NCBI GenBank assembly: GCA_946481135.1
Contig: CAMLMQ010000081.1
Location: forward strand, 1-11,760
DNA from: an uncultured Microbacteriaceae bacterium
Lineage (GTDB): Bacteria > Actinomycetota > Actinomycetes > Actinomycetales > Microbacteriaceae
Reading direction: 5' to 3'
Length of the DNA: 11,760 nucleotides
Under the pieces are notes generated by a model, which saw nothing but the letters and a program-made list of their open reading frames with translations, made no database searches and was not told where the DNA came from. How positions within the stretch are numbered: the stretch's first letter is position 1; each line of letters begins with the position of its first letter. The position numbers were made by a program, and so were the translations under genes. This document shows positions 1-5,487 of this stretch, piece after piece.

Positions 1-537
1 CCAGAAGCCGGGCTCGTCGTCATCCATCATGACCAGGCCGCGCACCCACTTGGCGCTCTTCCAGAAGTACAGCGCGGGCACGAGCAGCCGGGCGGGGCCG
101 CCGTGCTCGGGGTCGAGCGGTGCGCCGTCGGCTTCGGTCGCGATCCAGGCCTGCCCGTCGAGGATCTCGTCGAGCGGCAGGTTCGTCGTGTAGCCGCCGT
201 AGCTGTGCGCCATCACGTAGTCGGCGCTCGACTCGACGTTCTCGAACAGTCTGTCGAGGCTCACCCCGCGCCAGGGCATGTCGAGCTTCGTCCAGTGGGT
301 GACGCAGTGGATGTCGACGGTCACATCCTCGACGCCGAGGGCGAGCAGTTCGTCCCAGGTCCACTGGTGCACCTCGCCCGTCTCGGTGCGGATGCTGAAC
401 GACCAGTCGGCGGTGTCGATGTCGGGCGTCGGCCCGGCCGAGAGCACCGGCCAGTCGGCCACGAGCGACTGACCCGGGGGGAGGCGGGGGTCGCGCTCGC
501 GCCCCGCGCCGGCGAACCCACGCGTGATGAACGACAT
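1..537 (-). CDS. Sulfite oxidase-like molybdopterin-dependent oxidoreductase (C-terminus cut by window edge)
   Basis: The 179 visible residues match the cytoplasmic sulfite-oxidase-like family (YuiH type, usually about 200 aa), so only a short C-terminal piece is missing. The core is seen as DIHCVTHW around residues 75-82, with Cys78 in the position of the molybdenum-ligating cysteine of the family. It is followed by HSYGGYTTNLPL (111-122), an LDPEHGGPARLLVP stretch (141-154) and the YFWKSAKWVRGL segment (157-168), all typical of this fold. No Tat or Sec signal and no haem domain are present. Members bind a molybdopterin cofactor; the physiological substrate is generally unknown. The ATG at 537 is chosen because the protein begins there in family style and a TAGCGT hexamer ends 6 nt upstream with no Shine-Dalgarno site, suggesting a leaderless mRNA. 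Family assignment is secure, substrate is not. Confidence 0.92.
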   Translation of the reverse strand, partial: MSFITRGFAGAGRERDPRLPPGQSLVADWPVLSAGPTPDIDTADWSFSIRTETGEVHQWTWDELLALGVEDVTVDIHCVTHWTKLDMPWRGVSLDRLFENVESSADYVMAHSYGGYTTNLPLDEILDGQAWIATEADGAPLDPEHGGPARLLVPALYFWKSAKWVRGLVMMDDDEPGFW

Positions 538-543
538 GGGATG

Positions 544-549
544 ACGCTA
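544..549 (-). promoter_or_regulatory. Putative -10 element TAGCGT of the oxidoreductase gene
   Basis: On the minus strand TAGCGT lies 6 nt (CATCCC) before the ATG at 537. Transcription starting about 7 nt after the hexamer would begin at or next to the start codon. No clear -35 hexamer is visible. Confidence 0.45.
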
Positions 550-573
550 CTCCGCCGAACCCCACCTCGTCAC

Positions 574-640
574 AGACCCCTCTCTGGCCGTTCGGAGCCC
601 CGCGCGCGACCCTCCGTCGCGCCATAGACCCCTCTATGGC
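574..640. repeat. Two copies of an AGACCCCTCT-N-TGGC motif, 52 bp apart
   Basis: AGACCCCTCT followed by CTGGC occurs at 574-588 and again, followed by ATGGC, at 626-640. The second copy is embedded in a perfect 10-bp palindrome. In the first copy only CAGA/TCTG can pair (573-576 with 583-586). The pair may be one intact and one decayed copy of a short palindromic element. The rest of the 538-655 gap holds the promoter of the downstream gene and nothing else I recognise. Confidence 0.5.
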
Positions 641-642
641 GC
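619..642 (-). terminator. Perfect 10-bp hairpin with CCCC loop, possible terminator
   Basis: Arms GCGCCATAGA (619-628) and TCTATGGCGC (633-642) are exact reverse complements around a 4-base loop. The hairpin starts 13 nt after the stop codon of the minus-strand gene ending at 656, so it is well placed to end that transcript. There is no T-tract on either strand, so an intrinsic terminator of the classic kind is not assured. It could instead be a protein-binding palindrome or a dispersed repeat. Confidence 0.5.
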
Positions 643-655
643 CAATCTGCGGCGG

Positions 656-925
656 TCAGTGGTTGCGCAGCATCGAGATGAGGTCGGACTTGCGCTTGTC
701 GGAGTAGCCCGTGAGGCCGAGTTCCTTCGCACGTCCGCGGAGGTCGGAGACGGTCCAATCCTCGTAGTCGCCCGACTCGCCGCCTTTGCGGCCGACCGAC
801 GAGCGACCGCGTGCGGCGGCGGCGTTCGAGATGCGCGCCGCCTTCTCCTTCGAAGCGCCGTCGTCGCGCAACTCCTCGTACAGCTCCGGATCCTTGAGCG
901 AGTTCGACCCGCGTCCTCCCGGCAT
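656..925 (-). CDS. Small Rho-termination-factor N-terminal (SAP-like) domain protein
   Basis: This 89-aa protein has two parts. Residues 1-38 (MPGGRGSNSLKDPELYEELR and then DDGASKEKAARISNAAA) form a charged helical segment like that of small actinobacterial proteins annotated as plasmid-stabilisation or DUF7218 type. Residues 54-89 (YEDWTVSDLRGRAKELGLTG, then YSDKRKSDLISMLRNH) are a Rho-N/SAP-like helix-extended-loop-helix, a fold that usually binds nucleic acid. The two are joined by a Ser/Gly/Arg-rich linker. The ATG at 925 lies only 2 nt after the stop of the dehydrogenase gene, with a purine-rich GGAAAGGGG run inside the end of that gene as probable ribosome site. The two genes are therefore very likely co-transcribed and coupled. 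The function is not known; binding to DNA or RNA is an inference from the fold. Confidence 0.85.
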   Translation of the reverse strand: MPGGRGSNSLKDPELYEELRDDGASKEKAARISNAAAARGRSSVGRKGGESGDYEDWTVSDLRGRAKELGLTGYSDKRKSDLISMLRNH

Positions 926-927
926 CC

Positions 928-1809
928 CTACAGCCCCTTTCCGCCCGTCACGGGCACGATCGCCCCGGAGACGTAGGAGTTCTCCGGGGACGCGAGGAAG
1001 ACGTACGCGTGCGCGAGTTCGGCCGGCTGACCGGCACGGCCGAGCGGCGTGTCCTGCCCGAACGTCTCGACCTTGTCGGGCCACGACGTGGCCGGGATGA
1101 GGGGCGTCCAGATCGGTCCGGGCGCGACCGCGTTGACGCGGATGCCGCGCTCGCCGAGCTGCTGCGCCATCGCCTTCGTGAACGCCACCTGCGCCGCCTT
1201 CGTCATCGCGTAGTCGAACAGCTGCGGCGACGGATTGAACGCCTGGATGCTCGAGGTCGTGATGATCGACGAGCCCGGCTTCAGGTGCGGGATCGCCGCG
1301 CGCGCGGTCCACAGCGGTGCGTAGAGGTTCGTCTCGAACACCCGCTCGATCTCCGCCGTCGGAGTGTTCTCCAGGCCCTCGCGGTTCTCCTGGTAGGCCG
1401 CGTTGAGCACGAGGATGTCGAGCCCGCCGAGTTCGTCGACGACCCGGCGCACGAGCTCGGTCGACTGCTCCTCGTTGCGGACGTCGCCGGGGAGGCGCAG
1501 GCACGTGCGTCCCTCCTTCTCGACCCACTGCGCGGTGTCGGCGGCGTCGTCCTCCTCTTCGGGCAGGTAAGAGATGGCGACGTCGGCGCCCTCCCGCGCG
1601 AACGCGATCGCGACCGCGCGACCGATGCCGGAGTCGCCGCCCGTGATGAGCGCGCGCATCCCCGTGAGCTTGCCGGAGCCGACGTAGGTCTCCTCACCGT
1701 GGTCGGGCCGCGGCTCGGTCGCGCCGGTGAGGCCCGGCTGATCCTGCTCCTGGCGGGGGAAATCGTCGCTCGGGTAGCGGGTCACGGGGTTGCGGTCGTG
1801 CGTCGTCAT
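928..1809 (-). CDS. SDR family oxidoreductase of the general-stress type (YghA/YhxD/GspC39-like)
   Basis: A 293-aa short-chain dehydrogenase. An N-terminal extension of about 45 residues (RYPSDDFPRQEQDQPGL, then TEPRPDHGEETYVGSGKLTG) is diagnostic of the subgroup of bacterial stress SDRs of about 290 aa. The NAD(P)-binding motif TGGDSGIG is at 56-63, NAA at 136-138 and the catalytic tetrad is Asn161, Ser187, Tyr200 and Lys204 (YAMTK). PGPIWTPL follows at 230-237 and the family C-terminus SGAIVPVTGGKG at 281-292. It should be an active NAD(P)-dependent reductase/dehydrogenase in the cytoplasm; the true substrate of this subgroup is unclear. Start ATG at 1809 fits the family N-terminus. It is followed after 2 nt by the Rho-N/SAP-like gene, forming one unit, and is divergent from the gene at 1918. 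Confidence 0.95.
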   Translation of the reverse strand: MTTHDRNPVTRYPSDDFPRQEQDQPGLTGATEPRPDHGEETYVGSGKLTGMRALITGGDSGIGRAVAIAFAREGADVAISYLPEEEDDAADTAQWVEKEGRTCLRLPGDVRNEEQSTELVRRVVDELGGLDILVLNAAYQENREGLENTPTAEIERVFETNLYAPLWTARAAIPHLKPGSSIITTSSIQAFNPSPQLFDYAMTKAAQVAFTKAMAQQLGERGIRVNAVAPGPIWTPLIPATSWPDKVETFGQDTPLGRAGQPAELAHAYVFLASPENSYVSGAIVPVTGGKGL

Positions 1810-1815
1810 GTTCCC

Positions 1816-1821
1816 GGTCTA
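1816..1821 (-). promoter_or_regulatory. Weak -10-like hexamer TAGACC upstream of the SDR gene
   Basis: TAGACC on the minus strand is separated from the ATG at 1809 by GGGAAC, 6 nt. The final base differs from the expected T, so the match is poor. It shares the spacing seen before several other genes of the window. The 108-bp divergent region 1810-1917 also contains GCAACCCCCTGACC on the minus strand (1853-1840). Confidence 0.25.
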
Positions 1822-1887
1822 CGTGGCGATCCGCGACACGGTCAGGGGGTTGCCCGAGGTTGCGGATGGCGCTACGGCTCGGCACGC

Positions 1888-1893
1888 GATAAT
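1888..1893 (+). promoter_or_regulatory. Putative -10 element GATAAT of the DUF7882-type gene
   Basis: GATAAT differs from TATAAT at one base and lies 24 nt before the GTG at 1918, leaving room for a short leader that carries the Shine-Dalgarno site. No convincing -35 was found at normal spacing. Confidence 0.4.
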
Positions 1894-1905
1894 GGGACGG
1901 ACGCT

Positions 1906-1911
1906 GGGAGG
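1906..1911 (+). promoter_or_regulatory. Shine-Dalgarno GGGAGG that sets the GTG start at 1918
   Basis: GGGAGG lies 6 nt before GTG 1918, and the resulting N-terminus MGKILYG matches the family. This decides for GTG 1918 over the later ATG at 1942. Confidence 0.7.
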
Positions 1912-1917
1912 CGAGAC

Positions 1918-2244
1918 GTGGGCAAGATCCTCTACGGGAACATGAAGACCGAGATCGAGCTCGACGACCGTGCCATGGCCCATCTGCAGGCGGTCGTGGC
2001 GACGAAGTTGCGCCGCGGCGAGGGGTTCTTCCTGCAGTGGCGCGACGATCCGGCGGTCGGCGACGGCCGCAGCGCCGCGTGGATCGGCCCCAACGTGCCC
2101 CTGTTCTTCAAGTACTACGGCAGCAAGCCGATCGAGCTGCGCCGCGAGTGGCTCGAGGCGATGACGATGGGCGCCAACTCGAACGGCGGGCTCATGCTCG
2201 GCGACGAGCCGTCGATCACGACGCCGATCTCCGCGCAGCCTTAG
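1918..2244 (+). CDS. DUF7882-type small protein typical of Microbacteriaceae
   Basis: A 108-aa protein of a family I recognise by pattern: MGKILYG at the start, TEIELDDRAMAHLQAVV at 11-27, the KLRRGEGFFLQWRDDP block at 30-45, GDGRSAAWIGPNVPLFFKYY around 48-67, and ANSNGGL at 86-92. Such proteins occur in many Microbacteriaceae genomes, often in several copies, and some database entries label them ATP-dependent DNA ligase without support; no ligase motif (such as KxDG) is present here. No signal peptide, membrane segment or cysteine is present. The function is unknown. The gene stands alone, divergent from the SDR unit and convergent with the BrkB gene, whose stop codon shares bases with its own. 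The family recognition is from memory and not checked. Confidence 0.88.
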   Translation: MGKILYGNMKTEIELDDRAMAHLQAVVATKLRRGEGFFLQWRDDPAVGDGRSAAWIGPNVPLFFKYYGSKPIELRREWLEAMTMGANSNGGLMLGDEPSITTPISAQP

Positions 2245-3188
2245 CCCGCCCGCGGGCCGTCGTCGGAACGTTCGCGCTCCCACCGCTCCTGCAGCTTCTT
2301 CGCGTCGGCGACGTCGGCGATCCGCTGGCGCTCCAGCACGCGGATGCGGCGCGCGTCGCGTGTGGGCAGGCGTACGCGCTCGGCGGCATCCGTCCCTTCT
2401 GCGAGCTGCTTGAGACGGGTGAACTCGGCGTCGAGCTCCGCCCCGGCCACGAGAGCGGCCTGGGTCGCGTACATCCAGAGCAGGGCGACGATCGCGCCGC
2501 CGAGCGAGCCGTACACCGCGCCGTGGTCGACGACCGTCGCGTAGACGGCGACCCCGCCGCTCGCGATCACCCAGATGCCGATCGCGACGAGTGAGCCGAC
2601 GGTCACCCAGCGGCGGTGCGGGCGGCGCACGTTGGGGGTGAAGGCGTAGAGCAGCGCGACCGCGAGGAAGGCGGCGACGACGATGAGCGCCCAGCGCGCG
2701 ATGTCCCACAGCAGCGGCTCGCGCGGGGCGAACACGAGGGTGACCGCGGCGGCCCCGACCGCCCCGACGAGCGCGCCGACTCCGAGCATCCGACCGCGGA
2801 ACGCCCAGATCGGGCGTCCCTCCTCGACTTCGTACACGGTGTTCATCGCGCGTCCGAAGGCCGTCGCGTAACCCGAGAGGGTCCACAGCCCGATCGCGAG
2901 CGAGAAGGCGAGCGCGAGGTAGGGGTTGTCGAGGCTCAGCAGTTCGCGCAGCACTCCTTCGAGATCTTGCGCCGCCTGGTCGGGCAGCACGATGTCGAGC
3001 ACGGCGACGAGATCTTCGACGGCCCGGTCGCGGTCGTCGAAGATCGCGAACACCGACACCACGCCGAGCGCGAGCGGGAACGACGCGAGGAAGGCGAAGA
3101 ACGTGAGCGCGGCCGCGGAGTCGATGCCCCGATGGCGCATGAAGCCGTGCAGCGCGCGGCGCACGGCGAGGCGCCACGGTGCGCTCAC
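2241..3188 (-). CDS. YihY/virulence factor BrkB family membrane protein
   Basis: A 315-aa polytopic protein with about six membrane segments (roughly 28-50, 90-110, 135-155, 165-182, 196-220 and 230-253). Family hallmarks are seen: RHRGIDSAAALTFFAFLASF near the start, NPYLALAFSLAIGLWTLSGY at 88-107, the MNTVYEVEE region at 115-123, and YGSLGGAIVALLWMY (226-240) followed by GAELDAEF (249-256). A charged, Arg-rich cytoplasmic tail (residues 265-315) follows. The family was once called ribonuclease BN, which is wrong; the function is unresolved, possibly in transport. An upstream ATG at 3227 is open in frame, but the GTG at 3188 overlaps the preceding gene's stop as GTGA and gives the normal N-terminus, so it is preferred. 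It is coupled to the DUF6328-like gene, and its stop TAA shares bases with the stop TAG of the convergent gene at 1918-2244. Confidence 0.93.
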   Translation of the reverse strand: MSAPWRLAVRRALHGFMRHRGIDSAAALTFFAFLASFPLALGVVSVFAIFDDRDRAVEDLVAVLDIVLPDQAAQDLEGVLRELLSLDNPYLALAFSLAIGLWTLSGYATAFGRAMNTVYEVEEGRPIWAFRGRMLGVGALVGAVGAAAVTLVFAPREPLLWDIARWALIVVAAFLAVALLYAFTPNVRRPHRRWVTVGSLVAIGIWVIASGGVAVYATVVDHGAVYGSLGGAIVALLWMYATQAALVAGAELDAEFTRLKQLAEGTDAAERVRLPTRDARRIRVLERQRIADVADAKKLQERWERERSDDGPRAG

Positions 3189-3673
3189 GCCCGTCGCCCC
3201 CGCAGCGCCGGGGGGAGGACGGCCCACATGCCGACGGTCACGACGAGGGTCGCACCGCCGGCGACGAGTCCCGCGGTCTGGCTGATGACGACGGCGAAGA
3301 TGAGGAACACCGTGCCGCTCAGCGTGAGGGCGATCGCGGCGAGGGCGAGCCGCATGAGCACGTTCGCGGTGAACACCAGCTGCGGCTTGGCGTCGCGCCG
3401 GAACAGCGCCCGATGCAGGGCGACGGGGGTGAGCGCGAGGATCGTCGCGGTGGCGGCGGCGACGACGAGACCGAGGTACACCGTGATCTGGGGTCCGTCG
3501 ACGTCGGAGAAGCCCTGCTGGAACGGGATCGTGAGCAGGAAGCCGAGCAGGATCTGAGTGCCGGTCTGGATGACGCGCAACTCCTGGAGGATCTCGTCCC
3601 AGTTGCGGCGGAGCCGCTCGTCCTCGGTCTCACCGGTCTCGGTGATGTCCGCCGTCGGGCCCGTCCGTTCCAT
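3185..3673 (-). CDS. DUF6328-like small membrane protein
   Basis: 162 aa. A charged N-terminus (residues 1-30) leads into NWDEILQELRVIQTGTQILL (24-43) and GFLLTIPF (44-51), a block typical of the DUF6328 family. Three to four membrane segments follow (about 38-55, 63-85, 104-131, 134-156), then a short Arg-rich end. No catalytic motif is visible and the function of the family is unknown. The ATG at 3673 is preceded by TACGAT with a 6-nt spacer and no real Shine-Dalgarno site, suggesting a leaderless start. The stop codon overlaps the GTG of the BrkB-like gene by 4 bases, so the two membrane proteins are probably made together and may act together, which is inference. Family naming is from memory. 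Confidence 0.85.
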   Translation of the reverse strand: MERTGPTADITETGETEDERLRRNWDEILQELRVIQTGTQILLGFLLTIPFQQGFSDVDGPQITVYLGLVVAAATATILALTPVALHRALFRRDAKPQLVFTANVLMRLALAAIALTLSGTVFLIFAVVISQTAGLVAGGATLVVTVGMWAVLPPALRGRRA

Positions 3674-3679
3674 GCCCCG

Positions 3680-3685
3680 ATCGTA
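3680..3685 (-). promoter_or_regulatory. Putative -10 element TACGAT for the DUF6328-BrkB unit
   Basis: TACGAT on the minus strand ends 6 nt (CGGGGC) before ATG 3673, matching the spacing of the other leaderless candidates. A TTGACA at 3719-3714 on the same strand is too distant to serve as its -35, but could pair with TAGACG (3697-3692, 16-bp spacer) as an alternative promoter. Confidence 0.4.
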
Positions 3686-3712
3686 GGGGCGCGTCTACAC
3701 CACCACGGGGGA

Positions 3713-3742
3713 TTGTCAACCCGCTGCCGCGGCGGCTAGGCG
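3713..3742 (+). promoter_or_regulatory. Candidate promoter TTGTCA-N18-TAGGCG for the acidic peptide/SRPBCC pair
   Basis: TTGTCA (3713-3718) and TAGGCG (3737-3742) are 18 bp apart, 17 nt before the ATG at 3760. The -10 is poor. The same bases read on the other strand give TTGACA (3719-3714), so divergent -35 boxes may overlap. The sequence CAACCCGCTG (3717-3726) resembles CAACCCCCTG upstream of the SDR gene on the minus strand (1852-1843). Confidence 0.3.
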
Positions 3743-3759
3743 TCGCGTGGAGTGGACCC

Positions 3760-3897
3760 ATGGGACACGACGAGGGTCAGGGCGGTCCGACCGACATGAC
3801 CGCCGACAACATCGCACCCGACGACGTGCCGACCCCGGATCCGGGCAACACCGAGATCCCGGCGGACGGCACGGACACTCAGGAGGAAGAGCAATGA
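3760..3897 (+). CDS. 45-aa acidic, disordered peptide coupled to the SRPBCC gene
   Basis: I do not recognise this protein. ATG 3760 is preceded by GGAG (3749-3752) at 7 nt, and the frame ends at TGA 3895-3897, overlapping the next gene's ATG as ATGA. The peptide starts MGHDEGQGGPTDMTADNIAP and ends DGTDTQEEEQ. It has 13 Asp/Glu, no Lys or Arg, no Cys, no aromatic residue and six Pro, so it is expected to be unfolded and strongly acidic. The Shine-Dalgarno AGGAGG of the SRPBCC gene lies inside the codons for its C-terminal QEEEQ. It may be a real acidic partner of the SRPBCC protein or a leader whose translation couples initiation downstream. The ribosome site and overlap make translation likely; a function cannot be assigned. 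Confidence 0.7.
   Translation: MGHDEGQGGPTDMTADNIAPDDVPTPDPGNTEIPADGTDTQEEEQ
3881..3886 (+). promoter_or_regulatory. Strong Shine-Dalgarno AGGAGG for the SRPBCC gene
   Basis: AGGAGG lies 7 nt before ATG 3894 and inside the coding sequence of the acidic peptide. It is the best ribosome site in the window and fixes the SRPBCC start at the ATGA overlap. Confidence 0.85.
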
Positions 3898-4367
3898 GCA
3901 GCATCGAGCAGAGCATCGACGTCGACGTGCCCGTGAGCACCGTCTACAACCAGTGGACGCAGTTCGAGGAGTTCCCCCAGTTCATGGGCGGTGTCGACTC
4001 GATCGTGCAGCAGGACGCCACCCACCTGCACTGGACGGTGAGCGTCGGCGGCGTCGAGCGCGAGTTCGACGCGGAGATCACCGAGCAGCACCCCGACGAG
4101 CGCATCGCGTGGCAGTCGATCGACGGCCCGAAGCACGCCGGGGTGGTCACCTTCCACCGTCTGGATGACGCGAAGACCCGTATCACGCTGCAACTCGACT
4201 GGGAGCCCGAGGGCTTCGTCGAGACCGCCGGCGCGGCCCTCCAGATCGACGACCTCCAGGTCGGGCGCGACCTCGCGCGCTTCAAGGAGTTGATCGAGTC
4301 GCGCGGCGCCGAGTCCGGCGCCTGGCGCGGCGACGTCGACCGGGCGCCGGACGCCACCGGACGCTGA
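3894..4367 (+). CDS. SRPBCC (START-like, polyketide cyclase/dehydrase type) family protein
   Basis: 157 aa with the pattern of the cyclase/dehydrase-like SRPBCC group. It starts SSIEQSIDVDVPVSTVYNQW (2-21), followed by FEEFPQFMGGVDSI (24-37), a W-T-V-S-V-G strand near 47-52, the EREFDAEITEQHPDERIAW block (55-73), DGPKHAGVVTFHRLDD (77-92) and TRITLQLDWEPEG (95-107). The C-terminal helix is LQVGRDLARFKELIESRG (121-138), then an extra tail of about 19 residues (SGAWRGDVDRAPDATGR). The fold makes a deep hydrophobic cavity; in this subgroup the ligand is generally unknown, so catalysis should not be assumed. It is translated from a strong ribosome site within the preceding acidic peptide gene, which it overlaps by 4 bases. 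No signal peptide or membrane segment is present. Confidence 0.92.
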   Translation: MSSIEQSIDVDVPVSTVYNQWTQFEEFPQFMGGVDSIVQQDATHLHWTVSVGGVEREFDAEITEQHPDERIAWQSIDGPKHAGVVTFHRLDDAKTRITLQLDWEPEGFVETAGAALQIDDLQVGRDLARFKELIESRGAESGAWRGDVDRAPDATGR

Positions 4368-4413
4368 CGCGTCGGGGCGACATCCCCACACGAATCCAGA
4401 CAGGCGGTGGCGG

Positions 4414-4458
4414 CCCCCCAGCGCCGCCCCCGCCCCCACCGGCCGGCCCCCACCCCCC
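4414..4458 (-). other. Five-G-run tract, candidate G-quadruplex (C-rich on the plus strand)
   Basis: Runs of 6, 5, 5, 5 and 6 C on the plus strand lie at 4414-4419, 4427-4431, 4433-4437, 4447-4451 and 4453-4458, separated by 7, 1, 9 and 1 nt. The minus strand therefore carries five G-runs with mostly short loops. A GGCCGG/CCGGCC inverted repeat (4441-4446 and 4457-4462) overlaps it. The tract lies in the 147-bp gap 4368-4514, between the SRPBCC stop and the hydrolase start, on the template strand of both genes. It may slow RNA polymerase or act near the hydrolase promoter. Confidence 0.5.
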
Positions 4459-4502
4459 GGCCGCGCCCGGTCCGGCTGCGCGCCGGACGTCCACCCCGTC
4501 AG

Positions 4503-4508
4503 TATCCT
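4503..4508 (+). promoter_or_regulatory. Putative -10 element TATCCT of the hydrolase gene
   Basis: TATCCT ends 6 nt (GGCGGG) before GTG 4515, predicting a leaderless mRNA. This argues against the in-frame ATG at 4407, which would place the promoter inside the gene and add a low-complexity Pro/Arg-rich leader. Confidence 0.5.
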
Positions 4509-4514
4509 GGCGGG

Positions 4515-5438
4515 GTGTTCGACCATCAGCAGGAGGTCACGGGCGAGCCCGCCGACGAGGCCGAGCGCCTCGACCGCCTCCTGGGCGACCGCGACTGGTC
4601 GGTCCTGCCCGCGGGTGCGACGGCATCCCGGTTCGCGGCGCCGAGCGGCGAGCTCGCGGTCGTCGCGCTCGGCGACCCCGGCGCGCCGCGGGTCGTGCTC
4701 GTGCCCGGGGTGACGGGGTCGAAGGAGGACTTCGCCCTCATGCTGCCGGTGCTCGCCGACGCCGGATTCCGCGTCGAGGCGTTCGACCTCGCGGGGCAGT
4801 ACGAGTCGGCGCTCGCCGGCCCGCCGGACGGGCGCCGTTACGACTTCGACCTCTTCGTCGACGATCTGGTCGCGTTCCTCGACGACGGCGCCGCCCCCGC
4901 GCACCTCCTCGGCTATTCGTTCGCCGGCACGATCGCGCAGCTCGTGCTCGTGCGCCGCCCCGACCTCGTGCGCAGCCTCACCCTGCTCGCGACGCCGCCC
5001 GAGCCCGGCAACGCGTTCCGGCGGGTGCGCGGACTCGGTCCGCTCAGCGTCGTCACGACCGCCGGGGTCGGCGCCTCCCTCATGCGGTGGGGGATCGTCA
5101 CGAACAAGAACCACGTGCCCCCGCGACGCCTGGAGTTCGTGCGGCACCGCTTCGCGTTCACGAGCGCACGGGCGCACGTCGACATCATCGGACTCATGAA
5201 GCGCACCCCCGATCTGCGCGATCAGGTGGCCGCGGCCGCGGTGCCCAAGCTCGTCGCCGTCGGGTCGCACGACCTGTGGCCGACGGCGCTCCACGCCGAG
5301 TTCGCGGCCCGGATCGGGGCGCGTCTCGCCGTGTACCCGACGGGTCACAGCCCGTGCGAGACGGCGCCGAACCAGTTGTCGCGCGACATGCTCGCGCTGT
5401 TCGCCGAAGCATCGACGGGCGAGCGCACCGACGGGTGA
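4515..5438 (+). CDS. Alpha/beta fold hydrolase
   Basis: 307 aa from GTG 4515. Conserved features in order: PRVVLVPGVTGSKEDFALML (58-77) with the oxyanion-side turn, FRVEAFDLAGQYES (85-98), the nucleophile elbow LLGYSFAG (131-138) with Ser135, KLVAVGSHDLWP (245-256) with the likely acid Asp253, and PTGHSP (275-280) with the likely base His278. The elbow reads G-x-S-x-A rather than G-x-S-x-G. No signal peptide is present, so it acts in the cytoplasm. The substrate cannot be told from sequence; esterases, lipases and haloperoxidase-like enzymes share this pattern. The in-frame ATG at 4407 is rejected because the first 36 residues would be Pro/Arg-rich translation of the C-rich gap. It stands alone, converging on the glycosyltransferase gene. 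Confidence 0.9.
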   Translation: MFDHQQEVTGEPADEAERLDRLLGDRDWSVLPAGATASRFAAPSGELAVVALGDPGAPRVVLVPGVTGSKEDFALMLPVLADAGFRVEAFDLAGQYESALAGPPDGRRYDFDLFVDDLVAFLDDGAAPAHLLGYSFAGTIAQLVLVRRPDLVRSLTLLATPPEPGNAFRRVRGLGPLSVVTTAGVGASLMRWGIVTNKNHVPPRRLEFVRHRFAFTSARAHVDIIGLMKRTPDLRDQVAAAAVPKLVAVGSHDLWPTALHAEFAARIGARLAVYPTGHSPCETAPNQLSRDMLALFAEASTGERTDG

Positions 5439-5455
5439 CCGCACCGCTGGTCGAC

Positions 5456-5487
5456 CGCGAGGCGTTCGGCTACGCGAGCGCCTCGCG
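5456..5487. terminator. Inverted repeat between convergent genes, possible bidirectional terminator
   Basis: CGCGAGGCG (5456-5464) and CGCCTCGCG (5479-5487) form a perfect 9-bp stem with a 14-base loop. It sits between the hydrolase stop (5438) and the glycosyltransferase stop (5470), overlapping the last codons of the latter. There is no T-tract, so the call rests on position and symmetry. Confidence 0.4.

Noticed and set aside
1819..3177. A 452-codon minus-strand frame over the DUF7882 and BrkB-like genes
   Set aside because: The BrkB-like frame next to it carries the membrane segments and motifs; this one is an Arg-rich shadow.
3189..3227. ATG 3227 as the BrkB-like start
   Set aside because: It adds 13 Gly/Pro-rich residues inside the upstream gene. 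GTG 3188, overlapping that gene's stop as GTGA, fits better.
4407..4514. ATG 4407 as the hydrolase start
   Set aside because: It would add 36 Pro/Arg-rich residues encoded by the C-run tract and place TATCCT inside the gene; GTG 4515 gives a normal N-terminus.
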